A stretch of 64,000 nucleotides of DNA from Syngnathus acus (lineage: Eukaryota; Chordata; Actinopteri; Syngnathiformes; Syngnathidae), in NCBI RefSeq assembly GCF_901709675.1, contig NC_051105.1:8116104-8180103 (forward strand), read 5' to 3'. The notes below the pieces were generated by a model. The model was not told the DNA's origin. It did not search any database and was given only the letters and a program-made list of their open reading frames with translations. Positions 1-11,095 of this stretch are shown here, one piece after another. How positions within the stretch are numbered: the first letter of the stretch is position 1; every line of letters starts with the position of its first letter. The position numbers were made by a program, and so were the translations under genes.

Positions 1-567
1 TGTGTGTGTTTCGAGCACTTAAACTCAGCAAGTGTAAACCGTCTAGTTTGCTGTTACCGAGCTGGACCATGCGCCATCATGTGACCTACTGTGTACGTAG
101 GCGGTGCGCGTCTTTGGACTCATAGTAGATAACGCATTCGGCTTTTACATGTATGTCAATGTCGTCGCCATATTGGATGTGGCACATTTGAACCATTAGA
201 GAAGCTGTCTCATTCTTGTGCTTCTTGGAATAGTGTAAAGATGTACATTTATAATAATCATATTTAAGTTACACGCATTTTTTTTAGATAACCGTTTCCC
301 CATATCCCAGCAATTGGATACACGGGTTTATTTTAACCTAGTTGAAATTTAAATGACTAAAAAATATTATATAAATCATATCCTCCATGGGCACAAGATG
401 GCGCTCCAGAGTAGCTGATTCTATGCTCAATATAGTTTTACATATTTGGCGATAAACACGGGTTCACTGTTCTGTGGGAGACACGTTCAGATGATGGATC
501 CACAACATACATTTGCCACATACTCCCAAGTATAGTTAATCAATATAGACGACATCATTTCTTGCGC

Positions 568-630
568 GCTGTCATTGGCGATCAATGAGAACGATGCCAT
601 ACTTTTTAGCTGTCATTGGCAATCAATGAG
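568..630. repeat. Pair of 22-23 bp direct repeats, 41 bp apart
   Basis: A motif starting GCTGTCATTGGC and ending ATCAATGAG occurs at 568-590 and again at 609-630, differing at one central base (G versus A). The intervening sequence is not duplicated. It could be a decayed tandem duplication or a pair of protein-binding sites. Confidence 0.5.
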
Positions 631-746
631 GGTGGTGACATCCTTTGAATGACTGGATCATTTCAGCTGGTTATCAATAAGTAAGCTGGCTTTGTGATGA
701 CGCATAATCTTTCTGATGGTTCATTGTGACACCGTGAATGCAGTAT

Positions 747-789
747 TGTGTGTGTGTGTGTGTGTGTGTGTGTGGGGGGGGGGGTGGGG
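747..789. repeat. (TG)n followed by poly-G compound microsatellite
   Basis: About 14 TG units run straight into a run of ten or more G, interrupted by a single T. The same TG-then-G design recurs in this window at 2571 and 50551, and in complementary orientation near 19055. Confidence 0.9.
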
Positions 790-2570
790 TCATGAGAATA
801 CACACGGAGGGGAATTCACACGCAAGTAATATAGAAAGTAGTGAAGTATCGATCTGTCAAGGTGTTAAAAAAACGTCCAACGTTCTAGTTTACTACCTTT
901 TATTGGAATCCCCTCAATTTGTTTCTGAGAAAAGCGCCCAGAATTGATTAATAATTCAATTTCTATGTGCCTGTGTTTCACCTTTATTACAGCTGCGTGT
1001 CATCATACATTTTACTACCAATGATTGGACTTGGGAAACGGATGCAGCTCTGTCATTAGAAGATCTGTGGCTGGGTGTGGATGTTTTTCCATGATTCCCA
1101 GCTCTCAAGCTTGGCAGCAAGGTGCATTTATCTTTTTTTTTTTTTTTTTTTAAATCAGGATGAATTGTTAAGCCCGTGGCCTTCATGTTTTTCTCATGGT
1201 GCTTCTCAAGAGCATGTCTCCCATGTAATGGTCTGGAACTGAGCCACTTGATATGAGTAATGAGTAACTTATTTTGAACACACGCTATCCTGCTAACTTC
1301 TAACTCTTTAAAATGTTTAATAAATGCTGGAAGACTGTTATGTAAAATTAAAAATTCTAAATAGGCCTACATTACAGTCTATATGTGTGAAGATAACTGA
1401 TGAAAATGTGCAAAGACCGTGACTGTGTAGTACTGAATTATACACTTTTTGCATTCAAACTTTTTTGCCATGTCTGTTTTTCTGATGTTTTTGGCGTCTC
1501 GTGATGCACAAGGCATCCAGCATGAGTCCTCTCTTCTTATCTATACAAGAATTTTAGATGTTACACCCTCAAACATTTTATTCCACTGACAGTGGCTTTC
1601 TTACTGGACGCCAGAGTCGACATCCAAATAAAAAGTACACGAGACCCAACCTCACTCCAATCATTGAGTCCGTCACAAGCCATCAGGGAGAAGCAACCGT
1701 CCATCTGTGTCCACCTGTTGACAAGTCATCATAACAAGAAATTGCCAATATCATTTCTAAACACACAATTATTTTGGATTTGGTGTGCCAGTGTGATGTT
1801 TCGAAAAGTATGTAGGTGCATTGAGAAGAAGCCACAAAAAATATCTGGCTGTTGCAGTTGGCACATATTTTAGTTACTCAACTTTAACCTGGTCCATCAG
1901 CACTCAACTTTTGCTCAACCCATAGGTGGCACTATTGAATTGCACAGAGAAGCTCAAACGAGCAGTAAGTCTTTAAGTTCCATTTCTTACGCTTGGCTGC
2001 CGTGGAGTGTTCATTGCATAAAACGTGTCTCAAAGCGTTGATAACCTATTCTTCAATTCCGTCTAATAAATTGCCCAGTTCTGATATTAGAATATCATGG
2101 AGGAGTTCATTCTGGTCGTCAAAACGTAAACTTCAAATATTATATAAATAATTAAGTTAAGGCTGTGTGACTGAGTAGTGAGTCTATATAATAGTTTTAC
2201 TTTTTGAAGTGAACTACCAAAAAAAAAAAAAAGGTTTCCCACGATATTCCAATTTAGTGACATGCACCTGCACTCAATGTGCAAGATATGTTTTGAGTGC
2301 ACATCGCTGTTACACATAAAATTTTGATCGAAGCCCTCAAGGTTCCTGTGACGGCAATAAAACATCCACATACACATAAAATACACACACTTGGCCATGA
2401 ATCCCTGGCACTCACTCACTCATCGTGGCACATGATAATGTGGTGAAAATAACAGTCAGTGCAGGCAAAGGGTAGCTATGCACAGCAGTATAGTTTAGTA
2501 GGCCTCCATGCATACATACGACCTGTTTAACTTGATCATTGCATTGCCACTGGCTCATATGCAACACAAG

Positions 2571-2602
2571 TGTGTGCGTGTGTGTGTGTGTGGGGGGGGG
2601 GG
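2571..2602. repeat. (TG)n followed by poly-G compound microsatellite
   Basis: About ten TG units with one CG interruption pass directly into an 11-G run. It resembles the repeat at 747-789. Confidence 0.9.
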
Positions 2603-3119
2603 TTAATGGATGGGTGGAGGGAGCAAGAAGGGGGATGGCAAATGTGATAGATGAATATATCATCTGGATTTGTTTATGACCTAACCCTAAAATATCATGC
2701 CTCAGCTTAGGCTATATCAAGGGACACAAATGCATTTTCAGTTGGCTATCATGTTGACAGGGTTCAGCCCAGTAAAATGCTGGGCCAATGGCTTTTAGGA
2801 CTTTGGTTACCATGATCTTATGGTGAGGCGCAATAAGAACAAGTAAAAAAAGCAACTAAAGGACAGCTCGTAATGATTAAATCTTGTGCATCGGGCTACT
2901 TGTAAGATAGCAAGGTTTACATGGTCATTTTGTTTCATACTTGATGGCTGCCTGGACAGACCAAAATATGTTTAGACAAGCCATTGAAAAAGCAGTTTTC
3001 CATATTACATCCCCTTTAAAGTAAAGTAAAAATTGTTCTTAACAATTATATTTTCTACGTACCCTGTCCTAAACATGGTATACCGAATAATATTTGTGTA
3101 AAATGAATTAAGCAGAAAA

Positions 3120-3290
3120 ATCTACCCGCTTTTATTTATTTCAGGGGGCGGCCATTTTGCCTTGTACTGTCGACTGAAAATGACGTCACAGTGTGTAAGG
3201 GTCCAGCTTCCAAATGTCGCATGACCAAACCAAGAAAGCCATGACAGTCATTAAAGAGAGCCCACGTATGACTAGTGCACGTTCACAACA
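3120..3290. repeat. Possible dispersed fish repeat with GGCGGCCATTTTG core
   Basis: The block contains GGGCGGCCATTTTG, then TGTCGACTGAAAATGACGTCAC. From memory, this string resembles a motif scattered in teleost intergenic DNA. It includes a consensus CRE (TGACGTCA) at about 3181. The boundaries are not visible and no target-site duplication was found, so the call is tentative. Confidence 0.3.
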
Positions 3291-5000
3291 AAGAGCAGGC
3301 ATAGTCGCTTTTTGTAATCAAAAGACTGTGGACTAAAACCGTGTTGGGATGTGTGGGTTGACGTGTTGCATGCAAGTTTGCATCAAAGAGAAAAATTAAT
3401 AAATAGGTATAATTCAAACAGAGGAATGCAGGACAGGGTGTGGCGAAATAGAGATGGCGGGGTGATAAAGAGTAATGAAAAAGTACGCGAGTGGGAGGGA
3501 TCTGAGTGGATGGATAGCGTGTGTGAGTAATAATATGTCGTCGTCAAGGGGGTGGGAGGGAGAAAGCGTGGCTGTTGTCGGCTGATGTATGATGGCGGCT
3601 GCGGCTGGAGGGATGGTGCAGAAAGCCGGATGAGAGCAAGGGAGGGGGGTCATGGCAATAAAATGGTGAAAGGACTACTGATGCAGAATTACTCTGGTGC
3701 CCCAAGCGATGACACTAACAAATTCATTGCAATGTAAAATACCAACACATTTATGTTTACCGGCAGAACACATGAGCAACTTTTCCGCTTAAGTTGAGAT
3801 GTCAGGAGTAGTGGGAAAAAGACTACAGTAAATAAACAAGCTTTTTAAATGGATTGGATCTTCTGATCTGATTTCGATTTACTTAACTCACCGATTGGTG
3901 ATTGGCTCCAATCATATTTTGTTATTTAAAAACAATGGAGACGGGTGTATTCTTTTGTAGCCTCACTATAATTCCTCTCCATTCTTTTGGGATCAATGTG
4001 AGAAACAAAAAGTCCCCCCAAAAAAGCTGAACACATGCTCACAATTTGACTTTAGCTTAGCAGAGGTGGCCAAGCCATTTGTAGGCTACACTAGAAACAA
4101 ACAAAACATTTTTATGTCTCTCTACTGAATCACAATTACTGAGCACACAATGCCCACCCTGAATAACGACAAACAAAGTCAGTAAGCAAAGTGACGGACT
4201 GGTGACGCTAAAGTGTCTTTCTACTTCATTAATATTTCCCCCGCCTGTTGTTCAAATCTCCTTGCAGAAATTAAGTTCAGTCAATCTAACACAATGGGAC
4301 TCATTAGCAGCGAAGGGCTAACCCTTCCCAATGCCACCACATGCATCCTAAGTATGTTGCACACAGATGGTTACTTTTCTTCCATGCGTCATTAAAAACT
4401 CAAGGTAAAAAAAAATGATATGGGAAATTATATGGAAGCAGTACATTTAGCGTTATGAATTGCAATACCGAGCAAGGCTGACTGAAGGGAGGCATTCTTA
4501 ATCAGATTGTATTAGCTGCATATTATTTCCCCCAAAAATGATCTGCGGCGCTGTCAGGATGAAAAACTAAATCAGAATGTCATGAATTTATCTTTTAAAT
4601 TATGAAAGCAGCACCCAGAGAGTTATTAGGTTTCGCTCTTTATCAACGGGAATTCTGATATCAGATCGACTAAGGCAATAATTCACACACCTTTCATCAT
4701 GGCCTCCTGGCAATAGACAATCTTTATTATCAGAGCGCTCATCCAGAGCAGAGCTGAACCTGCTATGTGTCTATGTGGAGAAGTATATGTATCCTAAAGC
4801 ACTGTCGGGGAATGCTTCCATATCCAGCTAATAAAGGCGACGTGTTTCATCTCACAATATGCATCATGGCCAAAGATGTACGCTATAAAATGAAGCCATC
4901 GCTTTCTGTAGGCGTAAAAAGCAGGATGATCGAGATTTTCAATAATCAATCCATATTTCGTTAGTATCAAGGACCAACACGCCAAGGTGGAAGAGTCAGT

Positions 5001-5073
5001 GACTGTGTGGCCTAATGGATAAGGCGTCTGACTTCGGATCAGAAGTTTGAGGGTTTGAATCCCTTCACAGTTG
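5001..5073 (+). tRNA. tRNA-Arg (anticodon TCG), possibly degenerate in the T-loop
   Basis: The 73-nt sequence folds as a tRNA. The acceptor stem GACTGTG pairs with CACAGTT (one terminal G-U), followed by discriminator G. The D arm is GCCT/AGGC, and the anticodon stem TCTGA/TCAGA encloses loop CTTCGGA, giving anticodon TCG for Arg codon CGA. The A-box TGGCCTAATGG matches the Pol III consensus, and a TTTT terminator lies at 5075-5078. The body closely resembles vertebrate tRNA-Arg-TCG. The T-loop reads TTTGAAT instead of TTCGAAT: the almost invariant C56 is T, which changes the B-box and should weaken the G19-C56 contact. It may therefore be a recently decayed copy. No intron is present. Confidence 0.8.
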
Positions 5074-5078
5074 ATTTT

Positions 5079-7000
5079 AACTTCTAGCTGATGCTGATAT
5101 TGGTTGAAACTACTATACATGAAAATTAGAGTAATGACAATTTAATAATGAAGGCATGATTACATCTAACAACTTGTTTCAGGAATGCCCATCTTCATAC
5201 ATTCAGTGTCAGCTTACATTGGATCCATTTAATTACAGGGCCGATTTGATGGCATCCCGTCGTCCCAATTGATGTCTGTGAGCTCTTGCATTCTGTTGGC
5301 GGGACGCTTCAGAGCTGCCAGGGAGTGAGAATGCGTGCGAGGGAGGATTCCCACGACGGCGCCTCTCCTGCCAACTGTCTGTGAGTAAGCACCTGCCTCT
5401 CACTCGCCGTCCGTGGTTTACCTGTCGCTCAGGTCGGCGTTGCAAGCGAGAACCTTCCCCACTTGTTTGTTCACCTCCAGTTATTCTAAACTCCATTTTA
5501 GTATCATGTAGAATTGTATCGTCTTCCAATTAAGGTTTGAACAATTCATCTTTTTAAATCATTCTGTGATTGTTTGCACTTCCTCCGCCGTGAATGCGAT
5601 AAGTGGTACGACTTTTAATCGGTTGTACTATGAAGTATTGATATTTCACAGTTTTTGCGGTAATGTCACACTTTAAATGAGGCAAACTGCCGTTGGTGAC
5701 AGATCTATTCGCACCTGCAGTTTTGGTTCGGATCAAATAATCTTGGTGCAAGCAGCTAAAAAAAGAAATGTTGGTTAGCATGGTCCTTATTTAGAATACT
5801 GAAGCAAACCCTCATCTAAAAATATCATTTAGTTATATCGGGGATATAGCATGGGAAAGATTTTTTAAGTGATAGTATACAAATAGTTGTCTCTTGGAGG
5901 TCATAAAATGAAGTTGCAAGTTTAATAATTGCTTCCTCGATGACATCAGCTGGTTGAATATTCGCCATTTTCAAGCTACCAAAAGGTAAGCAGAGCTGCA
6001 GTGTTATGGTGGGTGGGGGAATATTTTAAATGCTAATGCTCAGCAAGTGGCGAGATGAAATGAAACTCAAATTAAGCAAGAGGATGCGGTAACGAGAGCG
6101 CCGAAGCTGCTCACACGTTTGAGAAGATCTGAGTTTGACTGAGAAACAAGGGGGGGGGGGCAGGAAGTAGTTTTCACACACAGTACCACGCACCAAGGCG
6201 TCGTCCACGTGGCTGTCTGAGCGGTACTTCAAAGACACGCTCAATGCGGCTTCTCGTAAACGCATCACTGAGCGAGTTATCGTTGCGGTTTTTACAGTAC
6301 ACGCGTCACCACGATAGATGACTGAAATAGATATACGCCATCCTCAACAGGATGCAGCTCCATGTTGGTCTAAGCACATAAAGAGCGGAACAATTCAAGA
6401 AGCTGGAATTTCAAAATTCATCTCCTTGGTGCCCAATTCCTCGACTGCAACTGTTTGACTGTCTCAGCATGTTGAGGCCACCAGAAATGCGGCGGCAAGT
6501 AGCATAAACAGGTGGCTCATCAGATTCCTATCAATGCATGGGTGGGAGGCGACTAAACGCTAAAACCACAGCTGAAGATGTTTTGCGATGTTGTGCCGAG
6601 ATACAAACCTCAGGCGTGTGGTTTGGCGGGGGCGAGTTTCTGGAGTGGGTTTACTTTGCACTAGACTGTATTGCTTCAGATGTCATTTTTCACAGAACAA
6701 GCAAATTGTGTGTACTGTATTTGGACTTTTTCCTCAAATGTGGATCACAGCACAAAATGAAAGTCAGTTCCCAATCTTGCCGAATCATTTTTTAGTTGTT
6801 ATCGAGTGACAGTCGATTTTGAGTGAAACTACATTCGGGTCCAGGAAACCGTGGTAACCGAGGTAACCAGAACAGAGGCCATTGCCTCTTCTGCACTTCA
6901 TAGTGAGTTGGTTGTTTACAAGTAGAAGATGACAACAACGGAACAGCCTGTCTGAAAACATTCAGGTGCTACTGAAGAATCATGTGACCTTAACTGATAT
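5079..7000. other. Intergenic region between tRNA and il7r promoter
   Basis: No supported gene. The part at 5230-5480 is more GC-rich than its surroundings and holds a 98-codon minus-strand open frame rich in Arg/Gly/Ser, with no recognisable domain. A G-run lies near 6150-6160. The rest is unremarkable AT-rich spacer. Confidence 0.6.
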
Positions 7001-7296
7001 CAACTAATAGGTGTGCCAAGGGTGTCATAGGTAAGAAGTTGCCAGTCGTCACAGCGACAGAACGGCCTAGCTCGAATTATGAACAGGCCCAATCTAACAA
7101 CACGGAAGAAATCAAGTTCACAAGTCTCGATTTACAACTCCCCAAAATGATGTCAACATCTGATGTTCTGAGCATCCTGTGTACAGTCTGAAGCCGTCCT
7201 GCCTCGGAGCCGCTCAACCCCTCCTCTTCCTTTCTGACGAAAAGAGCTGTCAGTTTCAGTCAAGTCATCTGAAAACAAAAAGAAGAGGCAGACAAG
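7001..7296 (+). promoter_or_regulatory. Proximal promoter and 5' UTR of il7r (inferred)
   Basis: This is the sequence immediately 5' of the il7r start codon. No TATA box at a convincing position was seen. A CCTCTTCCTTTC element at 7223-7234 is the complement of a PU.1/ETS-type GGAA core, and ACTGAAACTG (complement, about 7253-7262) resembles an IRF half-site. Mammalian IL7R promoters depend on ETS factors (PU.1, GABP), so the ETS core about 65 bp before the ATG is plausible. The transcription start cannot be read from the sequence. Confidence 0.4.
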
Positions 7297-9476
7297 ATGC
7301 TGTTTGGCTGCCGGATAGCCGAGCCGCCGCCGCCGCCGTCGCTGTTGCTAATGCTGCCGATGCTGTTGCTGCTCCCGGCGGCTTGTCTGGCTCAGAGTGG
7401 ACACGGAGACTCTGACCTGGGTGAGACCAGCAATGGTTTGATCGATACACGACACTTGTGCTTTATCACTCACGTTGTCTGACTTCACCCCTTGGTGTTG
7501 GGAAAATCTCTCTCTCTATATATATTAAGGGTTAAGCTTAATTGCGTTACGATCATGTGAAAAATGTCTCCCGGCTGTTCCTGGCTACTTTAGCAAATAT
7601 TTGGCTTGATTTAAATTTCCAGACTCCAGAATCAGCTGCACCTCCCACATCACAACAGTAGAAAGCAGTTTAACCTGCAAGGTAACTGGCAACGGGAGCG
7701 AGGATGATGAAGATGAGGATGACGGCGTGGAATCGATGACCGTGTGGTAAATGTTTTGGAGAAAATGCAAGCCTGGCTGTCACTGACAAGACAATTTATG
7801 TTGACATTTTGCCAACTGTCAATCAACCTGATGATCTTTGTACAACATATTTTTTTCTACTCTCAGTTTCACCGACCTGCAAGTGAACAAAATAAGATGT
7901 CTGACAGAGTCGGGAGGTTCGATCACCTCAACCGAACTGAATCCCCTGGCCGGTCTCAACTTGACCATCCGCCTGAAGGGGGGCGCCATCGTCCGGAAGA
8001 CAGTCCAACTGAAGAAAATTGGTAACAATTCATAAAATTAAGCTGGATGACGTGTAAAGTATCTGTCAAGTTTGAAAAATGTTCACACGTTTAATTTTAA
8101 TCTAAAAATGTACTTGCACATTTCAGTGGGCAAACAACCTGAAATTCCGTACTGGGGAGAAAACCAAACATTATTACAAAAATAAAGTATTGATGCAGCC
8201 AGAACCCAGACCTAAATATTCTTCAATTTGACAATTGAAAAAAGATCACGTGTTCTTAAATTCATTTTTGACGCTTTTGAGATTTTCACTTGTGCGTCTT
8301 CATCTGTACTTTTAATCAAAGTTGACTTTTCAGAACCTGACCCGATTGTCTATTGTGTCCTTGCAGTTAAACCTCGCAGTCCCGAGGTTTGGAACGTGAC
8401 GTTGAAGCGCGACTCAAATCAGGCTGTGTTTCACATTCGGACTCCTTACCAGAAGGAGTACCTGAAAGTCGAAAATCAGCTTTTCCAGCTGGTCATTTGG
8501 AGTCCCGGCAAGAAAATGGTAATCATGGATTAACGTCCCCATGCTTGCTATGCGTTGATCAACGTCGTACTCCTTTCCTGCAGGTTCGAAATATTTCCGC
8601 ATCAGATACAATGACCATCGACATGGAGCACCTCGGTAAAAACTTGAATTATCAGGTCAAAGTACGAGCAATACCCTACGTTTCTTTCAAGGGGAGTTGG
8701 AGCGAATGGAGCAACCCGTTGACCTTCTCCATTCCTGAAGGTGAGAGAAGCTCCTCCTACTTTTGACCATTTCAATAAGCTGCAAAACAGTAATGGCTTT
8801 CCGTTGATCCTCAGCGCGGACGCAAAATCACGAGAGAGAGAAAGTGACGAGTAAGCTGGTTGTGTGTCTTCTCTCTTTGTTGGCGCTGACGTCCATCTTG
8901 GGGTTCTTCTGGAAAAAAAAGTAGGAATCTCTGAATGGACCTGCTTACAAATAATTTCACAACTTAATTTTTTTTCCCCCCCTCAGACTGTTTGCTTACA
9001 TGTGGCCCAGTATTCCGCATCCGAAACCCACACTGGTGCCCAACAGCAGGCCCAATAAAGTGAGTTTGACCTCAATCACAATCTTTGTGAACATTTCTCG
9101 TCATTGTTTTGTTTGTTTTCAGGTTTCCCTTGTACTCACCATAAAACCAGAAGAGTTCAGTACACTTAAAATCTACCCAGTGGTGGAAGCCGAAAGAATC
9201 CTGGACGCTATCCATTGTGCAACTAGTGATCTTACACTGGCCACTTATCCCGGCTCCACGCAAAACTTTGATTGCAGCACCAGCACGGAAGAGCTGGAGC
9301 TTTCCATCTCGCGCAACAGCAGCTGCACCGATGGAGACGACAGTCTCCAGAGCGCCAGTTTGCCGCTTGTGGCGAACGCACCACTCAGTCCAGGAGACTC
9401 GACGTCTGGTATGTTAGGAGCCCATCAAAAGGAGGAGGATTATGTTACAATGTCCAGTTTCTACCAGGTCAAGTAG
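7297..9476 (+). CDS. il7r: Interleukin-7 receptor subunit alpha (CD127), complete, 8 exons
   Basis: Coding exons are 7297-7420, 7623-7746, 7867-8021, 8367-8518, 8584-8740, 8815-8920, 8987-9059 and 9123-9476. All introns are GT-AG and the frame closes at 414 residues. Residues 1-32 are a signal peptide with a Pro run and a Leu-rich core. The ectodomain has two fibronectin-III domains with Cys47/Cys60 and Cys83/Cys94, sequons at N65, N114, N144 and N188, and WSEWS at 224-228. The membrane helix is about 252-270, followed by KKK. Box1 (WPSIPHPKP, 279-287) matches the JAK1-binding WPSLPDHKK of mammalian IL-7R alpha. The C-terminus DYVTMSSFYQVK matches the human tail EAYVTMSSFYQNQ; Tyr404 corresponds to the STAT5/PI3K docking tyrosine. 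The product pairs with the common gamma chain to bind IL-7 on lymphoid cells; with TSLPR it can bind TSLP in mammals. The start is chosen for its signal peptide and A at -3. Odd points are an acidic EDDEDEDD run (68-75) and no equivalent of the third human disulfide. Confidence 0.95.
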
Positions 9477-10370
9477 GACGGAGAAGAAGAAGGTGTATCA
9501 GTTCGTGCGGAGTCAAAAACGAAACCACTGACCGCCGTGTGTTTATATATCAACTTGCACAATCATGACACGGCACATTTCTAAACTGGGCCATGTGACC
9601 ATTTAGTGTCATGGCAGCCTGAGAAATGTCAATCTTCAATGCGTTTCTGATTGTTTTATACTCTACATGTTGTGTGTTTTTTCTAACTTTAATTGTGACT
9701 TTGTAGATGACCAATGGGAGCCTTCGTAAGGGGAGCAAAGCTGCTATTTTCTGAAGTTATTTCAGCATGTTTCGCCATGCTTCATCATATCTGTTGTTAT
9801 TAGTGTTATTTGTTGTACAGGATGTGGACATATGAAACAGGATGTGTTGCTGCAGCAATCGTATTTGCTCAAAGCTGCAACGACCATGTTTTTGCGGCTA
9901 GAAACATGTTCAATTACATGACAGTGCATTTTGCTGCTGCTGCTGCCGCTGCTGCTGCTAATTATGTTTATTGTGATAAATGTTACGCTAATAATTTTCA
10001 TTTCCTCCTTTTTTTAAAAAATTATTTTATTTTTTGTCACACACACACACATGCGGGAATCAAACTCATGGTGTCTGTACACAAGTCAAGCGAGTGTACC
10101 ACGACACCAATTTCCATTTCTATCATTTAACAGACTGTGGATTTATGATGTCACTGACAAACCTTTTGTGTTTGTGACATCACTAACCCCGCCTCCACAA
10201 TTTTCAATTCATCCCTGAAGTTTCTTTGCAAACAATTATGCATGTATGGCTGGAGAACATCCACTGTTTTTTTCCCTTCAGCCGAGCAACATAAAAAGGC
10301 TTGTGGCTGGACTTTATCAATGCATGGAATGCATGCCCAAACCACTCCCAAAATGTTAATTTGTAATAAA
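9477..10370 (+). other. Probable 3' UTR of il7r
   Basis: This sequence follows the il7r stop codon and has no further coding potential. The first clear AATAAA that I find is at 10365-10370, giving a 3' UTR of about 0.9 kb if it is used. A GCT/CTG trinucleotide run lies inside it. The poly(A) assignment is inference; no downstream GU-rich element stands out. Confidence 0.45.
9932..9960. repeat. (GCT)n trinucleotide repeat in the il7r 3' region
   Basis: Nine GCT-type units with one GCC interruption. In the plus-strand transcript this would be an interrupted CUG run, a class able to form a short hairpin. The length is far below known pathogenic expansions in other genes. Confidence 0.85.
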
Positions 10371-10954
10371 CATTTTAAGGATGATTGAGCAATCTGGGAC
10401 AATACAATTCTGGATGAGCAAAACATCTTTAATTTTCCATGGGAGCGATACAAACTGTCTGACACAGCAAGCGACACTGTCCAAGTAAGTCTATTTTTGA
10501 AATTATTTCCTTCAGTATGTAATATAATGTGACCTTTTTTGAATTGTTTGTTAGCTTTGCAGCTAACAGCCCGGTTGATTAAAATGGTGAGGCCTAGCCA
10601 TCAGCTGACTTTTTCTGTGTCTTCTTGGGGGTGTTTTCAGCAAGTGTAGCAAATCTGAGCACATTCCCGACTTCAAGTGATGAGCTCCTCAAATTCTAAC
10701 AGGAGACCTCTGAGTCCCCCCTCCCATTTTAAAATGGTGAGTCAATGAAGGAATGCTGGTATTGCCTGGCTCTTTTTGATTGTTCAAATGCTAAATCATC
10801 CACCTGCAACAAACCAAAAATGCAAACCAAAACTGACTGCTTATGTGTCATGTCATCATTTTAGAGGCCGTTGCGCATGCAGTCAATTGTTAACCTGATT
10901 TCCTTTAACAATGTTAACTATATATTTGCAAAACAACAGCCTGTTCAAATATAT
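10371..10954. other. Intergenic spacer downstream of il7r
   Basis: No gene seen. Two copies of AAAATGGTGAG-type sequence (near 10581 and 10731) are the only local repetition noticed. Confidence 0.6.
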
Positions 10955-11095
10955 CAAAGTCAAAGTCTGCTTTATTGTCAACCTCTTCACATGCCAAGAC
11001 ACACAAAGAAATCGAAATTACGTTTCCACTATCCCACGGTGACAAGACACAGTACACGACATGCATACAAGCAAATATATATATATATATATTTA
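10955..11095. repeat. Teleost-type dispersed repeat ending in (TA)n
   Basis: CAAAGTCAAAGTCTGCTTTA followed by TTGTCAACCTCTTCACATG, a CACAAAGAAATCGAAATTACG block, and CCCACGGTGACAAGACACAGTACAC resembles a high-copy motif that I recognise from many teleost genomes. It is followed by ATACAAGCAAATA and a short (TA)n tail. The class (non-LTR tail or MITE) cannot be settled here, and no coding remnant is visible. Confidence 0.55.

Larger units (their letters stand above)
1..5000. other. Intergenic region upstream of the tRNA
   Basis: No coding exon or RNA gene is supported here. Open frames are short, low in complexity and lack recognisable protein motifs. The stretch is AT-rich and contains two (TG)n(G)n microsatellites, a poly-T/A run near 1132-1151, a 41-bp-spaced pair of short repeats near 568 and 609, and a block near 3130-3200 that resembles a dispersed fish repeat. 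It may contain enhancers, but nothing in the sequence proves that. Confidence 0.7.
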
